Program-made: the position numbers and the translations under genes
Part shown: piece by piece, positions 1-11,200 of the stretch
Numbering within the stretch: position 1 is the stretch's first letter
Layout: each line of letters starts with the position of its first letter
The notes under the pieces: generated by a model
Told to the model about the DNA's origin: nothing
Seen by the model: the letters and a program-made list of their open reading frames with translations, nothing else
The model's database searches: none
Assembly: GCA_949317995.1 (NCBI GenBank)
Contig: OX439041.1
Location: 42,269,269 to 42,333,268, forward strand
Source: Acholoe squamosa
Taxonomy: Eukaryota > Annelida > Polychaeta > Phyllodocida > Polynoidae
DNA length: 64,000 nt
Direction of reading: 5' to 3'

Positions 1-530
1 GAGTTAACGATGACGTTCACCAGATCGAGCTACCCTTAAGTTATAGGTCACACTATATATGGGAGAACTCCTATATGAGGTTTTTGACTCTCCCCCCAAC
101 CCCCATCCCCTTTTTGCCAGTCCTGCACTGGCATGTAACCCCCCCTCAAAAAACCCTTTTTCGACCTCTCCCTGCCTTAAACATAGCCTTTTTTTGCTGG
201 TTCAACGCAAAATATATTGCTTTTAGCTGAAGTTAGTGACCATCCACACTGTGGTAAGGGCACAGGTGGACTGGTTGGAGACGAAAATTACCCCTAGTTA
301 TCAAATTTATTTCGCTTATTCTTTTTTCTAAACAAGTTATTTAGTGGGACATGTTCTTTAGGGGGACAAAACACCCCAGATTGATTCCGAACACTCCATA
401 TCCGCGCATATTATTTGCATAATTAGCATAATTATGCAGTGTCCTGGTACTTTTCAATATATAGACATTTTCTATTGGTCCCTTATAGAATTTATGTGCT
501 TGCAAATATAAACTACTGACTTATGGTGAC
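1..530 (+). repeat. Dispersed repeat A, copy 1 (5' end cut by window)
   Basis: This block matches 14219-14820, 14938-15520 and 60643-61170 in order and orientation. Shared landmarks are the 'gctacccttaagttataggtcacact' type segment near 30-60, 'gccagtcctgcactggc' near 115, 'ttctttagggggac' near 353 and 'cataattagcataattat' near 418. No protein-coding frame is shared between copies. Family identity is not recognised; it behaves like a non-autonomous mobile element or part of one. Confidence 0.8.
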
Positions 531-589
531 TAAGTATTGATATCAAAAAGATTAATAGCCAGTCTTTGCGAAAAGTTTTTCACCATGCA

Positions 590-930
590 GGACATTCGGT
601 CCTGCAGATTTCTAATTCTGCAGGCCCAGTTCAATTCTCTCAGGACCGAAACATAACAAGTATCTAAGGGCATTTTCTGGGGATAAATAATTATCATAAA
701 ACGAGGATGTACATTCTATTTTAATCATGAAATCCATAAGAATTGGTGAAGTTCTGAGAAAAAAATCATAATATGTTAATGCTTTTTGTTTTATGCTGTA
801 AAAACTCTTAATAATGGTCCGATTTGAGTGCCGTAAAAAATGTCATGTAGCATAAGGTTTGAGGATGACAGTCAGACGTTTGGTCCTGCAGTCTGACAAT
901 TTCTGTTGGCCCGGGAGCCATTCAGACGGA
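590..930. repeat. Dispersed repeat with CTGCAG-rich palindromes, also at 50990-51140
   Basis: The segments 'cggtcctgcaga', 'ttctgcaggcccag' and 'cagtcagacgtttggtcctgcagtc' are closely echoed at 50995-51130 inside the FTSJ3 first intron ('gtcctgcagacattaatgttctgcaggc', 'cagtcagtcatttggtcccacagtc'). It is therefore a dispersed repeat. No coding potential is seen. Confidence 0.55.
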
Positions 931-960
931 TATAGCCGGTTTCCGACGGAATTTGGCAAA

Positions 961-1256
961 GCCTGAATAGCCTTAAATTCATTGGTGTATCATGCCTTAG
1001 CTTGAATGATGCATTCTATCTCAGAAACCATCAGGAATATGGATCTAAAAGTTTAAAAAATGGAATCGGCATGGTGGAAAATCTTGAAATTGATATATTA
1101 CATGTCCAAATCTGCCAATAAACTACAGAGTAATGGGCATTGATTCATCTGTGCATCATGCTTTGCCTGGCATGATGCACTCTAACTCAAAATGTATCAG
1201 GAATATTGGTCTATAAGTTGAAAAAATATAATCAGTATGCATGAAAACATTAAAAT

Positions 1257-1328
<72 letters not shown>

Positions 1329-1740
1329 TACACTTTGAAATCTGTCAATAAACAGCTGAGAAATAGGCATTGATTCATTGGTGCATAATGCCCAGATTGG
1401 CATGATGCACTCTATCTCTGAATCCATCAGGAATATGGATCTAAAAGTTAAAAAAAAAATAGAATCTGCATGGTTGAAAACATTAAAATTGATATATTAC
1501 ATAAACAGAGAAATATGCATTTAGATTCATTTGTGTTGTGCATCATGCTTTGCCTGGCATGATGCACTCTACCTCAGAATCCATAATCTGGGATGTTTTC
1601 CCCCCCAAAAAAAACTCGATCAATAACTACCTTAAACAATTTATAGAAGTTGAAATAAATAAGGCATCCGACATGTTAAACTATTAAGAAACCAAGAGTG
1701 CATCATGTCGATCAGGGCATGATGCATCAATGTACTAGTC
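961..1740 (+). repeat. 167-bp satellite, about 4 units (left array)
   Basis: The landmark 'gcatgatgcactct' or a near variant starts near 1003, 1170, 1400 and 1557. The spacings are 167, 230 and 157; the 230-bp unit contains an (AT)n insertion of about 63 bp, which brings it back to 167. Each unit carries a palindromic 'gcatcatgc...ggcatgatgc' core. The same unit recurs in the same orientation at 62790-63420. Confidence 0.85.
1258..1325. repeat. (AT)n microsatellite inside a satellite unit
   Basis: About 33 uninterrupted AT dinucleotides. They replace the short 'attgatatattacac' of the neighbouring satellite units, so the expansion arose inside one unit after the array formed. Confidence 0.97.
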
Positions 1741-1744
1741 TTGA

Positions 1745-1990
1745 AAGAAGAACTCTCCTCGTTCGTTACAGTCCTGAAGACTACATTATTTCAGTTTTAA
1801 GTTTTAAAGGCTTGCTTCGCTTGCTTGTTCCTGATTGTTGCTGAGAAAGGGTGCATCATGCCAATCAGGGCATATCGATATTGAAAGTAGGCATTCAGTG
1901 CAAAACGTGACTCATTCGTTACAGTCCCCAAGACTACAGTATTTCATTTTTGAAGTTTTAAAGGCTTGCTTCGCTTGCTTGTTTATATAT
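1745..1990 (+). repeat. Two-copy tandem duplication, about 160 bp
   Basis: The block 'cgttacagtcc..aagactaca..tatttca.ttttgaagttttaaaggcttgcttcgcttgcttg' occurs at about 1762-1830 and again at about 1918-1982. Between the copies is another 'gcatcatgccaatcagggcat' palindrome like that of the 167-bp satellite. It looks like a diverged continuation of the array. From 1990 to 3000 I see only unique-looking non-coding sequence. Confidence 0.65.
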
Positions 1991-3004
1991 GCATGTACAC
2001 GTACCTCGTGTATAGCCATAGTGTACCATATTGTTATAACAGGTTTTGAGCAAGTGTTTTATTCGCCAAATGAGCAAGAAAAACAAAAGCAAACTGGAGT
2101 GAGACGTCTGTAATAGGACCGCCTTATATACAAGGTACCAGGACACAAACATGTTACAGAATGTGATGTACAGTGAGATCTCGATAATCTGCCATGCCAA
2201 CAGGGCTTTTGACAGGAATTTTTGCAATGTGCAAATTGCGCACTTATCAACAAGAACAATGTGCCATTCTGTTAACCAATGGGCCATCATGCATCTTGAC
2301 TTGTAGTAAAACAAATACAGTTAGAAATATTTGTGTATATCCATTACTGGTCCAGGGCTCGGCAAATTCCTGTGCCCTGTGCCTGAAGCACAAGAAAAAT
2401 CCATAGGGTGCAGAAAAGTTTGAAAGCTGTGAACGATGGACACAAGAATAAAGGTGGTAAAGATCCATGTTAATTTTTTTTTTATTCACTCTGAATATTC
2501 ACTATTCACTTTTAAAGGTTGAATACAGTGAATATTAGAGAAATCGTGAAAAGCTACAGACAATTTAATTATCACTCTTGTAATATGTCAGGCATGATTT
2601 CCCTGTACCGGGCACACCTTCTCTGACTTGGTTTGTTCGAGCCCTGTGGTCGATATGCAACTACTGCCTATGATTCCTCACTCAGTCTTAGAGCAGGAGA
2701 AGCTATCTGTAAATACTTACCCCAGTATGTGACTTGTCTGACACCATGAAATAAGGTCCCATTTTGCTTTATGTTATCAAACCCTTTTCCTTTATATCTC
2801 AGATATCAATCAATAAAGTTCGGGGAATATGGCACATTTTATTAGATGATTTGGGAGCCATTTACCTTACTAACGAGGGGTCTGTAATTCAAAGTAATGG
2901 CCCTAGGTCTCTAAAAAAAATAAAAGTATTTCTATCCACCATTTTGCGCACATCTAGCCATTTAAATACACAATTTATGGTTAAAATATAGGTATGGACC
3001 ACTA

Positions 3005-3200
3005 AATTGGACATGGTTACATGGCTATTTGTTAAATCGACATGGGCTTTAGTGACATGAGGTGAAAAATTAGTGACATGACATAGGTCCTTTCTTAAAT
3101 TCGACATGGGACATGGATGGTTCTTAGAGGTGACATGGGACATGAGGATTGAAGTGACATGTGACATGAGCACCTCTTGAAATCGACATGTGACATGGGG
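3005..3200 (+). repeat. TGACATGGGACATG short tandem repeat
   Basis: Imperfect iterations of 'gacatg', 'gtgacatgrgacatg' and 'ttaaatcgacatggg' give a low-complexity block. The antisense reading encodes a repetitive SHVT peptide, which reflects the repeat and not a gene. Confidence 0.8.
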
Positions 3201-3687
3201 GACCGCCATCCACTCCCTATAAAATGTGTGTATTACTCGCTGTTCGGCCCTGTCAAAAGCCCTGTGCCAAAATCCTTGAAAATATTGGTCGGATCTGAGA
3301 TTGGCGGATTATTGAGTGAAAATCCAATTGAATTGAGTAAGAATGGTCCTATGGGTGAACCTGAGTGTGGAGGAATATTGGATGGCGGATTAAAGAGATC
3401 TCATTGTACCGTTGTGACCCATTTAAAGGCCTGGGGGGGGGGGCTTATTGATTTCTATACCTCTATACCATTATTCGAAAAAGGTGCTTATTTGAATACT
3501 GTTTTTAGTGTTCAAGATTGTTTTCAATACCCCAATACTCCGAGTGCTTATTCTAGACCATCATTTCTTTGAGACCCCAGCGCTTATATAAAACAAGCCA
3601 TTACTGTATGTTGAAATCTAGACCTTTAATCTTAAACATCATAGGCTGCTTTTCTTAAATTTGTTTCCTCTCTTGCATTTCAACTAG

Positions 3688-5268
3688 GCTGGAGCATTCA
3701 CAACGCCAGCTACACGTCCAGTTGCAGCTGCCCCAGCCCCGACACCAGCCGTGGCACCATCATCCATCCAGCGGCCACGTATGGCCCAGCTCATTGACAC
3801 CCTGCCGCCTGCACCCAGAGACGAGGTTTCACAAACTGCCACTCTCAATTCAACTCAGACAGAGACAAAGACTGCTGGTTTAGTCACCCAGCAGCAGTTG
3901 GTGAATCGGGTGTCAGGTCCAACAGTACAGGCAGCAGTATCTGCAACTGGTCAGCAAGGTGTGACGGCAGTGCGTGCAGTACAACCTGCTGTTCAGTCTG
4001 GGACAATATTACGGACAGTGCGCACTGTGAATGCGGCAGGGCAGCAGGTTGTGCGTACGTTGCAGGCACCCGGAGGTGTTGGTCAACAGGTGGTAAGAAC
4101 AGTGCAGTCAGGGCAGACTGTCGCTCAGCAGCTGGGTCAGGCTGTACAGTCAGCTAAGACAGTGGGTCAGCAAGTTGCACGGACAATACAGGCAGCTGGA
4201 ACAGTCGGACCGCAGGTTGTGCGGACAGTTCAGGCTAACGGTAGCCAAAAACCTGCCGTGGGCGTCCGACAGATTGTCCGCACAGTGCAATCTACTGGAT
4301 CAGGTGGCCAGCAGGTACTGCGCACCGTCCAAACCCCTGGTGTTGTTGGTCAGCAAATCATAAGGACAACAGGACCTGGTGGCCAACAAATTATACGGAC
4401 AACGGGGACAGCTGGCCAACAGATTATACGCACCACTGGCAACCAACAGATTATTAAGACACTTCAGCAGCTTAAGGGCTCAAACTCCCCAATACAGATA
4501 ATACAGACAAGACCAAATGGTTCGCCAATAGCTGTATCATCAGCATCTGGGCAGCTTGTTGTTGGTCAGAACAACGCTGTCCAAGTCAAAACAGTACCAC
4601 AGACAATTCAGCTTGGTGGGGTTGGAAATTCTCAGCCAAGATTTGCCACAGTTGTCAATTCCCCCAAGGTAGGCACAACCACTCCACAGACTATTTCACT
4701 GCTTACCACTCCAAAGGGCACGACCACTACGAGCAATGTCACCCGAATCCCTGCCAAGATAGTGCAGCAGATTGGGCCTGACGGGACCACACGCTTGGTG
4801 CGCATTGTGACGGTATCACCAGGAATGCTGCAGCAGCAGCAACAAGGAGCCACCAAAGGGATCACAGTGACCAAAGTTGCTCCGGCTGTGGCAGGAGTCA
4901 CAGCGGGCAAAACTTTACGCCTCCCACTCAACACTACAACGGGTGCAGCCCTGACAACAAACACAGTCAATGTAGTGCGGCCCTCTGTCACACAACCCCA
5001 AAAACTGACCATTGCCCCACGCACAGGTGCTGGCAACAAACTTGTGGTCACTACACCCCAATTGAACCCAGCCCTACAGCATCGGGTTACACAGCCCGTC
5101 AAGCGAAGTGCTTCACCATTGACTGTAAGTGGTGTTGCTAATTCTAGGGCACGGTCTGCCACACCACCGCCCACAAATGGTGTCATAAAGACTCAGTTAT
5201 CAGAGAAGGACGTCTCTAGATTGTGGGCCAATGATGAAATTAAGTTTAAGAAACTTGTTCGACCAGCG
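3688..5268 (+). other. SBNO1: SBNO N-terminal low-complexity exon with 11 GQQVVRTVQ-type repeats
   Basis: This 527-codon exon is rich in Q, V, T and G and has no folded domain I recognise. From about 4039 to 4471 it encodes eleven imperfect copies of a 9-residue core ([36 protein letters not shown] and so on) with 3-8 residue spacers. Downstream are further [13 protein letters not shown] and RVT-type segments. The last codons read KLVRPA before the GT donor at 5269. The open frame is long and the antisense frame is also open in part, which is a by-product of the repeat composition. Confidence 0.9.
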
Positions 5269-8200
5269 GTATGTATATTAATATTTTTCTGTGCAACTAC
5301 AATTTGTTTGATACATAAAGGTCCATACTGTAAGAGCAGTGAGCAGAATAACGGGAGCATGTAATTGCAAGTATTGGTATTGCATGTAGGTATGGTATAC
5401 CGTAAATTCCAGGGTTCTCTCCACACTGTAATAACGCTGGTGGACCGCCAGCATGATTTTTACTACCGCCGGTGGCATTTCACCCCAGAATCACCGCCGG
5501 TGTCATTTAAGCTACACATAGGTTTTGGATAATTTTGATTTATAGCCCCACACTGAGTGGGACAACCAAAATAGGCTTCTGATATTCCAATTAGGCTTTG
5601 GTTTTATGAGGGTTTTACCACCTGAAAATTTAATGCACCTCGCTGCATGATTTTACAGTGTGATCTTTCATTCTGGGGAGAACCCTGAATTCCCGTGTAT
5701 AAATCGCACCCTGCATTTGTGGTTATGTCAAAATAGTTCTCTAATGAATAGATCATATTCAAAATTCAAAAACCTTAGGGGCCCCCGGACCCCCTCTGAT
5801 GCTGGAACAGTTGGGGAAATATTGGATATAAATTATATCAGACCTATAATAACCCTAGCCCCCACACTCCCTCCATCCCTGTGGGTACAAATTTACGGTA
5901 TAAACACCATATACTTTTTTTGCATTGATTTTAGCCAACAAATAGCCCGTTGGGCCGCACAATTGATCTCGGTAAGCCAGCTGTGATAGAGGAGGAGGTG
6001 GAAGAGGAAGACGAGGAATTAGGACATACGGAGACCTACGCAGATTACATCCCAGCAAAATGTTAGTTACAGTAATTTTACCTAACTAAAACATGTACAT
6101 GTATAATTCATCAAGTAAAGTAAATAAAGGAGAGCAGTGCAGACTATTTACACTTCTGTTAAAAGAAGTACCCCGACGTTGTGAATTTTCTGGAAAATTT
6201 CAAAATGACCAAACTTTTGCTCTTATCATTGAATCTTAAAAAATTGCACACCATATACTACCGTTACTGTATTTCTACAGATTCATGTCTTGGGTAGATT
6301 GGCAACCAATTCTCTCCTTCTCTCTGCACCCCTTGGTAACTTTGAATTTAATGCACGTCTTATACACAATGAATATACGGCATCAAGAAGGAAACCAACT
6401 TTGCCTCATTGAGACTCCTTTGATCATGTGTCAAAATAATCCTTTTTGTAATAATGCAATGTTATCGCTATCACTTCAGTGCGGATTGGGGAGAAACATC
6501 CTGATTCAGTGGTCGAGACAAGCTCGTTGTCAAGTGTAGACCCCCCGGATGTGTGGTACAACCTATCCATCCCAGAGTCAACAATCGACTACGGAAATCT
6601 CTCTGCACTGCAGCTTGAATCCATTGTGTATGCCTCACAGAAACATGACGGCTTCCTGGCTAGCGGGGAGCGTGCGGGCTATCTTATTGGTGATGGAGCT
6701 GGTGTTGGCAAAGGCCGTACAATTGCTGGTATAATATTTGAAAATTACCTTCAAGGAAGAAAAAGAGCATTATGGTAAGATTAATAGACTGCTTATCTGT
6801 GGAGCATAAAGGATAATCCAGAAGCAAGACATGTGAATGTTTTATGTTTAGAGCTCAAACAACCACACATTGCTTTAAAGCACTGATGGATGAATACATC
6901 CCTATTGAGAAATAATCATGTGTAATCTGTAATGCCACCTTTCCTAACTTTTTAGGAATTCCGATTTTCTGGCTTTATTTTCCAAATTTTCAGTAGTCAG
7001 TAGTCTCTGTGTATGTACCCGCTGATTTGAGGTTATTTAGGCATGTTACATATGTAAACCATCATTCTTCCACAGGCTCAGTGTTTCTAATGACTTGAGG
7101 GTGGATGCTGAACGTGATCTACATGATATTGGTGCTGGGAAGTTGGAGGTTTACCCTCTGAACAAGGTATGTAGCATGTTAGGCTGCATAAAATTGATAA
7201 TCAGCTTTGCGGATACCGGGGGCACCCCTTAAAATCGGCCGCATGTACCCTTTTTTTATCATCATTCTACAAAAAAATCCAAAAAATCCGCATCCCTTGA
7301 AAAAATTAAAAAAATAATCTCTTAAAATCCTCATCTCCATAGTGATACTTCTACTTGATCATTTTTTTTTACAATTTAAACAGTTTTGGAAAGCTCAGAA
7401 TGTGTGCTTTCTCATCTTGAAATTGCTAGATTGATCATAATGTAAAATGATAGAATAGGAAACAAATTTTCAAGGGTAGTAGGGTGTACATCAGAGCCAC
7501 AACAGCACACAAGAAAAGAATTCAACGGTTCAATGAGATTGCAGGCATCTGGCATAGACTACAGTGGATACTTCATCATCATTTGAAACAGTTCTCAAAG
7601 AGGACTCTTTGGATAGATATCTGGAGTGTTTTGATGAATAAAAACAGTCCTGGTGAAGACCCAATGTGCCCTATGAGAGGAGAATGATTAGCAGCATTTG
7701 AAGGGGCAGACAATGTGTAAATCTCTGAATTATGTCTGTGGACCATATTAAATTGCATAAACTTTCTCTCCCCTTCCCACAAGCCCCTATAGGGGCTTGC
7801 TCAGGGGAGAGTGTGGGGAATCTGGCGGGGAGAGGGTTGATTATAAACAAAAAGGATAAAAATAAAAAGCCACCTCCCTCATCATTTCAAATAAGAGAAA
7901 ATATCATAGAAAAAAATAAAATAAAAAGCCTCCCTCCCTCGCCGTACTATTTCAAAAAGTGTCTGCAAAACTGATTATCAATTTTATGCAGCCTTATCTA
8001 AAGCCTGCTTAGGCAAGGAAAAACATCAGAATGAGTACTATACGAGTACTATGTAATATGGCAAACTTGATAGTGTCAGGGTATTCTGTGAAAAACCACA
8101 CCCGATTTAACTTAAAATAAGGCTTCAGCCAAGGAAACTTTTCAATCATGTACTGTAATATGACTTACAATTTCAAATTTTGTTGGATTCAGTTCAAATA

Positions 8201-11200
8201 TGCAAAGATCTCTTCGAAAGTGAACGGTAGTGTTAAGAAGGGAGTGATCTTCGCAACATACTCATCGCTCATTGGTGAGAGTCAGTCGGGAGGTAAATAT
8301 CGGACACGACTCAAGCAACTACTCCACTGGCTAAACAGGGACTTCGATGGAGTTGTATCCTTTCAGAAGATTTTGATTATGGCTTGATCACTCTGAGATG
8401 AGGCATAAATAAATTTATCTAATGCATATGAATGTAAGGTTACTTTAATCTCTTGTGAATTAGCTGATTTTATTGCAAATTACACCTTCTATCATGTGAT
8501 TTCGTTTACAAATAAATGTTTAAATGTGAATATTCAAATGTAAGCCAGCCACCCTCCAAAGCTTTCTAACCTAGTATTGATAATGCTGAGAAATTAGCCT
8601 TAACCACAAACAGATCGTGTTTGATGAATGTCACAAGGCAAAGAACTTGTGTCCAGTAGGATCATCCAAACCAACTAAGACTGGAACAACGGTGCTTGAA
8701 CTACAGAACAAACTGCCAAAGGCACGAATCATTTACGCTAGTGCCACAGGAGCCTCAGAACCACGCAATATGGCATACATGACTCGCCTCGGTCTCTGGG
8801 GCGTAGGAACACCTTTCAGGGAGTTCAATGACTTCATCAATGCAATTGAAAAAAGGTTTGTAGGTTTCAACACTGATATTTATTGCTCATATATATTAAC
8901 ATTTTCACTGGATGTTCTAATGCTGCAATCTGTTAAAGAGATGAATGTTTCCCACTTTGGTGGCCCGTCCTAAATGTATGTTACACTTAGCTATCTTCAC
9001 AGCTTTAAATGTTTGGTGATTCCACCAGCATTAAACCAGTTGATGTCTTAACAGGGGTGTAGGTGCTATGGAATTGGTAGCCATGGACATGAAGCTTCGT
9101 GGGATATACATCGCCCGACAACTCAGTTTCCATGGTGTGACGTTTAAAATCCAGGAGATCCCGGTTGCCAAAGACTTCATCAAGATTTACAACAATGCTG
9201 TACGACTGGTGAGTAAAAGACCATAATGACGATAGCAATATGTTAAAAACAAACAAAAAAAAAATTGTGTCAATCAAAAGATCGTTGGGTGATTGATTAT
9301 ACATGTATATCCTCCTCTGCTTACTTTTTGGGGGAAAAAATCTATTTTGATTATCACATGCAAGTCATTTTCTGTGAAATTAAGTGCCATACAACAACGC
9401 ATAAACATATACATAAGATGTGGATGAGTCTTTAAAATAATTGGGAACTTATTACATATAATATAGAAAATATACACCTTGTAGCATTTGCCTCAACTCT
9501 GTGTGTGTCAGCCATCAGGTTTTGACATAATTATATGTGAGCTTCATCACCAAGAAGAAAACCAGGGATGATTGAGTTCAACCTTGTCCTTGATTTCAAG
9601 TGTTTTTTTTTTCACTCACTTAAGAAAAATGAGTTTTCTTGAAAATCCTTTGAAAACAGGATAAAGGAGTCACAAATTACCTCCAGAGGTTGCATACATG
9701 CACACAGTCAGGTCCCACAACACTGCATACAGTGGCAGCATGCCAGTATTTAGTTCAAGGTTTTCAAGGATTCCTTGAAAACTTTCCCCTTTATATTGGT
9801 GTTTGTTCCACTCTTCAGTGTAGTCTTAGCAGCAAGCTATAGTTCCTATGCTAGAAAAGTGTCAGATAGTATACCCCTTTTCTGTGCGTTATGCTTTCAC
9901 CATGTAACTATATTGGTCATATATTCCCTGCACCATTTGACCTATCTACAAACATTTAACATTGTACTTGGACCATAGGTTGTGTTGTGCAAAAGCACCA
10001 CTACCGGGTGGTGCATATTTTGGGTATGCTATCCGAACAAGACCTTAGAAAACAGCTATACAGTAGCATTCTGAAGGGATCCTAGGTCATACTCTACAAA
10101 AGGGCCATAATGTGCACATTTTGGGTATAGTATCCGAACAACATCTTGAAAAACAGCTTTTCCTGTTATTTGAGGACAAACTACATCCTTGTCCAACCCC
10201 TACGGCACCCCCCCCCCAACCACACAAACCCTGTAACACACTTATGGATGAGACTGGAGGGCATATACAGTGCAATAAAAGTTGTTTCCTTTTTTAAGTT
10301 TTTTTGTCATAGTTTTCATCCCTGGAAAACTAACATTGGCTACTTGTGTTCTCAGTGGGTGGACGCTCGCGCAAAGTTTCAACGTGCCGCTGAGCTAATT
10401 GATGCAGAGCAACGGATGAAGAAGTCCATGTGGGGCCAATTCTGGTCAGCACACCAACGCTTCTTTAAGTACCTCTGTATCTCATCAAAGGTACCCTACT
10501 GTGTCAAGGTGGCCCGTGAGGCCGTCAAGAATGGAAAGGTGAGAATCAAATTTTGACCAAACATCTCAAAGAGTTTTGTCTGAAATATAGATTTTGTGTA
10601 CAGAGTATTCATAATGATCACATTGGTTTAGATATGAGAAGTTGGGCGCCAGAAGTTGACCTTTAGCTGTACGTTGATATTGGAATATGTAAACCTGATA
10701 TGGCAGTATTAAAAGCATATCTGCTAATGTATCCACCATTCTTCTCACCCTTCAGTGTGTGGTGATCGGTCTGCAGTCCACTGGTGAGGCACGTACACTC
10801 GAACAGCTTGAAGAAGCGGGTGGTGAACTCAACGACTTTGTGTCCACAGCCAAGTGAGTTTTCTAACTATACTAATAGCTTTTAACTTCAGTGTAATTTG
10901 GACGCTTAAAATTATAAGTTTATAAAAAAAAAACGACGAAACGTGCCATTCTCTATTTGTTGACAACTAATCAGTACTCAATTACCTCCAATATTTCAGG
11001 GGTGTATTCCAAACATTGGTTGAGAAGCACTTCCCAGCTCCAGACCGCAAAAAGACACTTGACATGTTTGGGTTGGGATCTAGTATGTATGACAGTCCAG
11101 CCCCCTCACCTAAGTCAAAGAGTGGCGCTAAACGCAAGAGAGACCCAGTAAGATCTAGTGACTCAAAGAAAGGCCGGTTTGACTTATCAGAGGACAGTGA

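Noticed and set aside
1835-2489. Several 60-118-codon frames on both strands
   Set aside because: They overlap each other and repeats, and none has a start context, splice partner or known motif.
2600-2660. tRNA-like B-box 'tttgttcgagccc'
   Set aside because: No matching A-box, acceptor stem or anticodon arm could be drawn around it.
1-3687. A first coding exon of SBNO upstream of 3688
   Set aside because: No conserved SBNO N-terminal motif was found in any frame, so the exon is taken as outside the window or unrecognisable.
4632-5186. 184-codon open frame antisense to the SBNO repeat exon
   Set aside because: It mirrors the codon composition of the sense exon, has no recognisable motif, and the sense frame is spliced into a conserved protein.
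7484-7687. 67-codon frame inside the 812-bp MITE as a transposase relic
   Set aside because: No DDE motif or other transposase hallmark can be seen.
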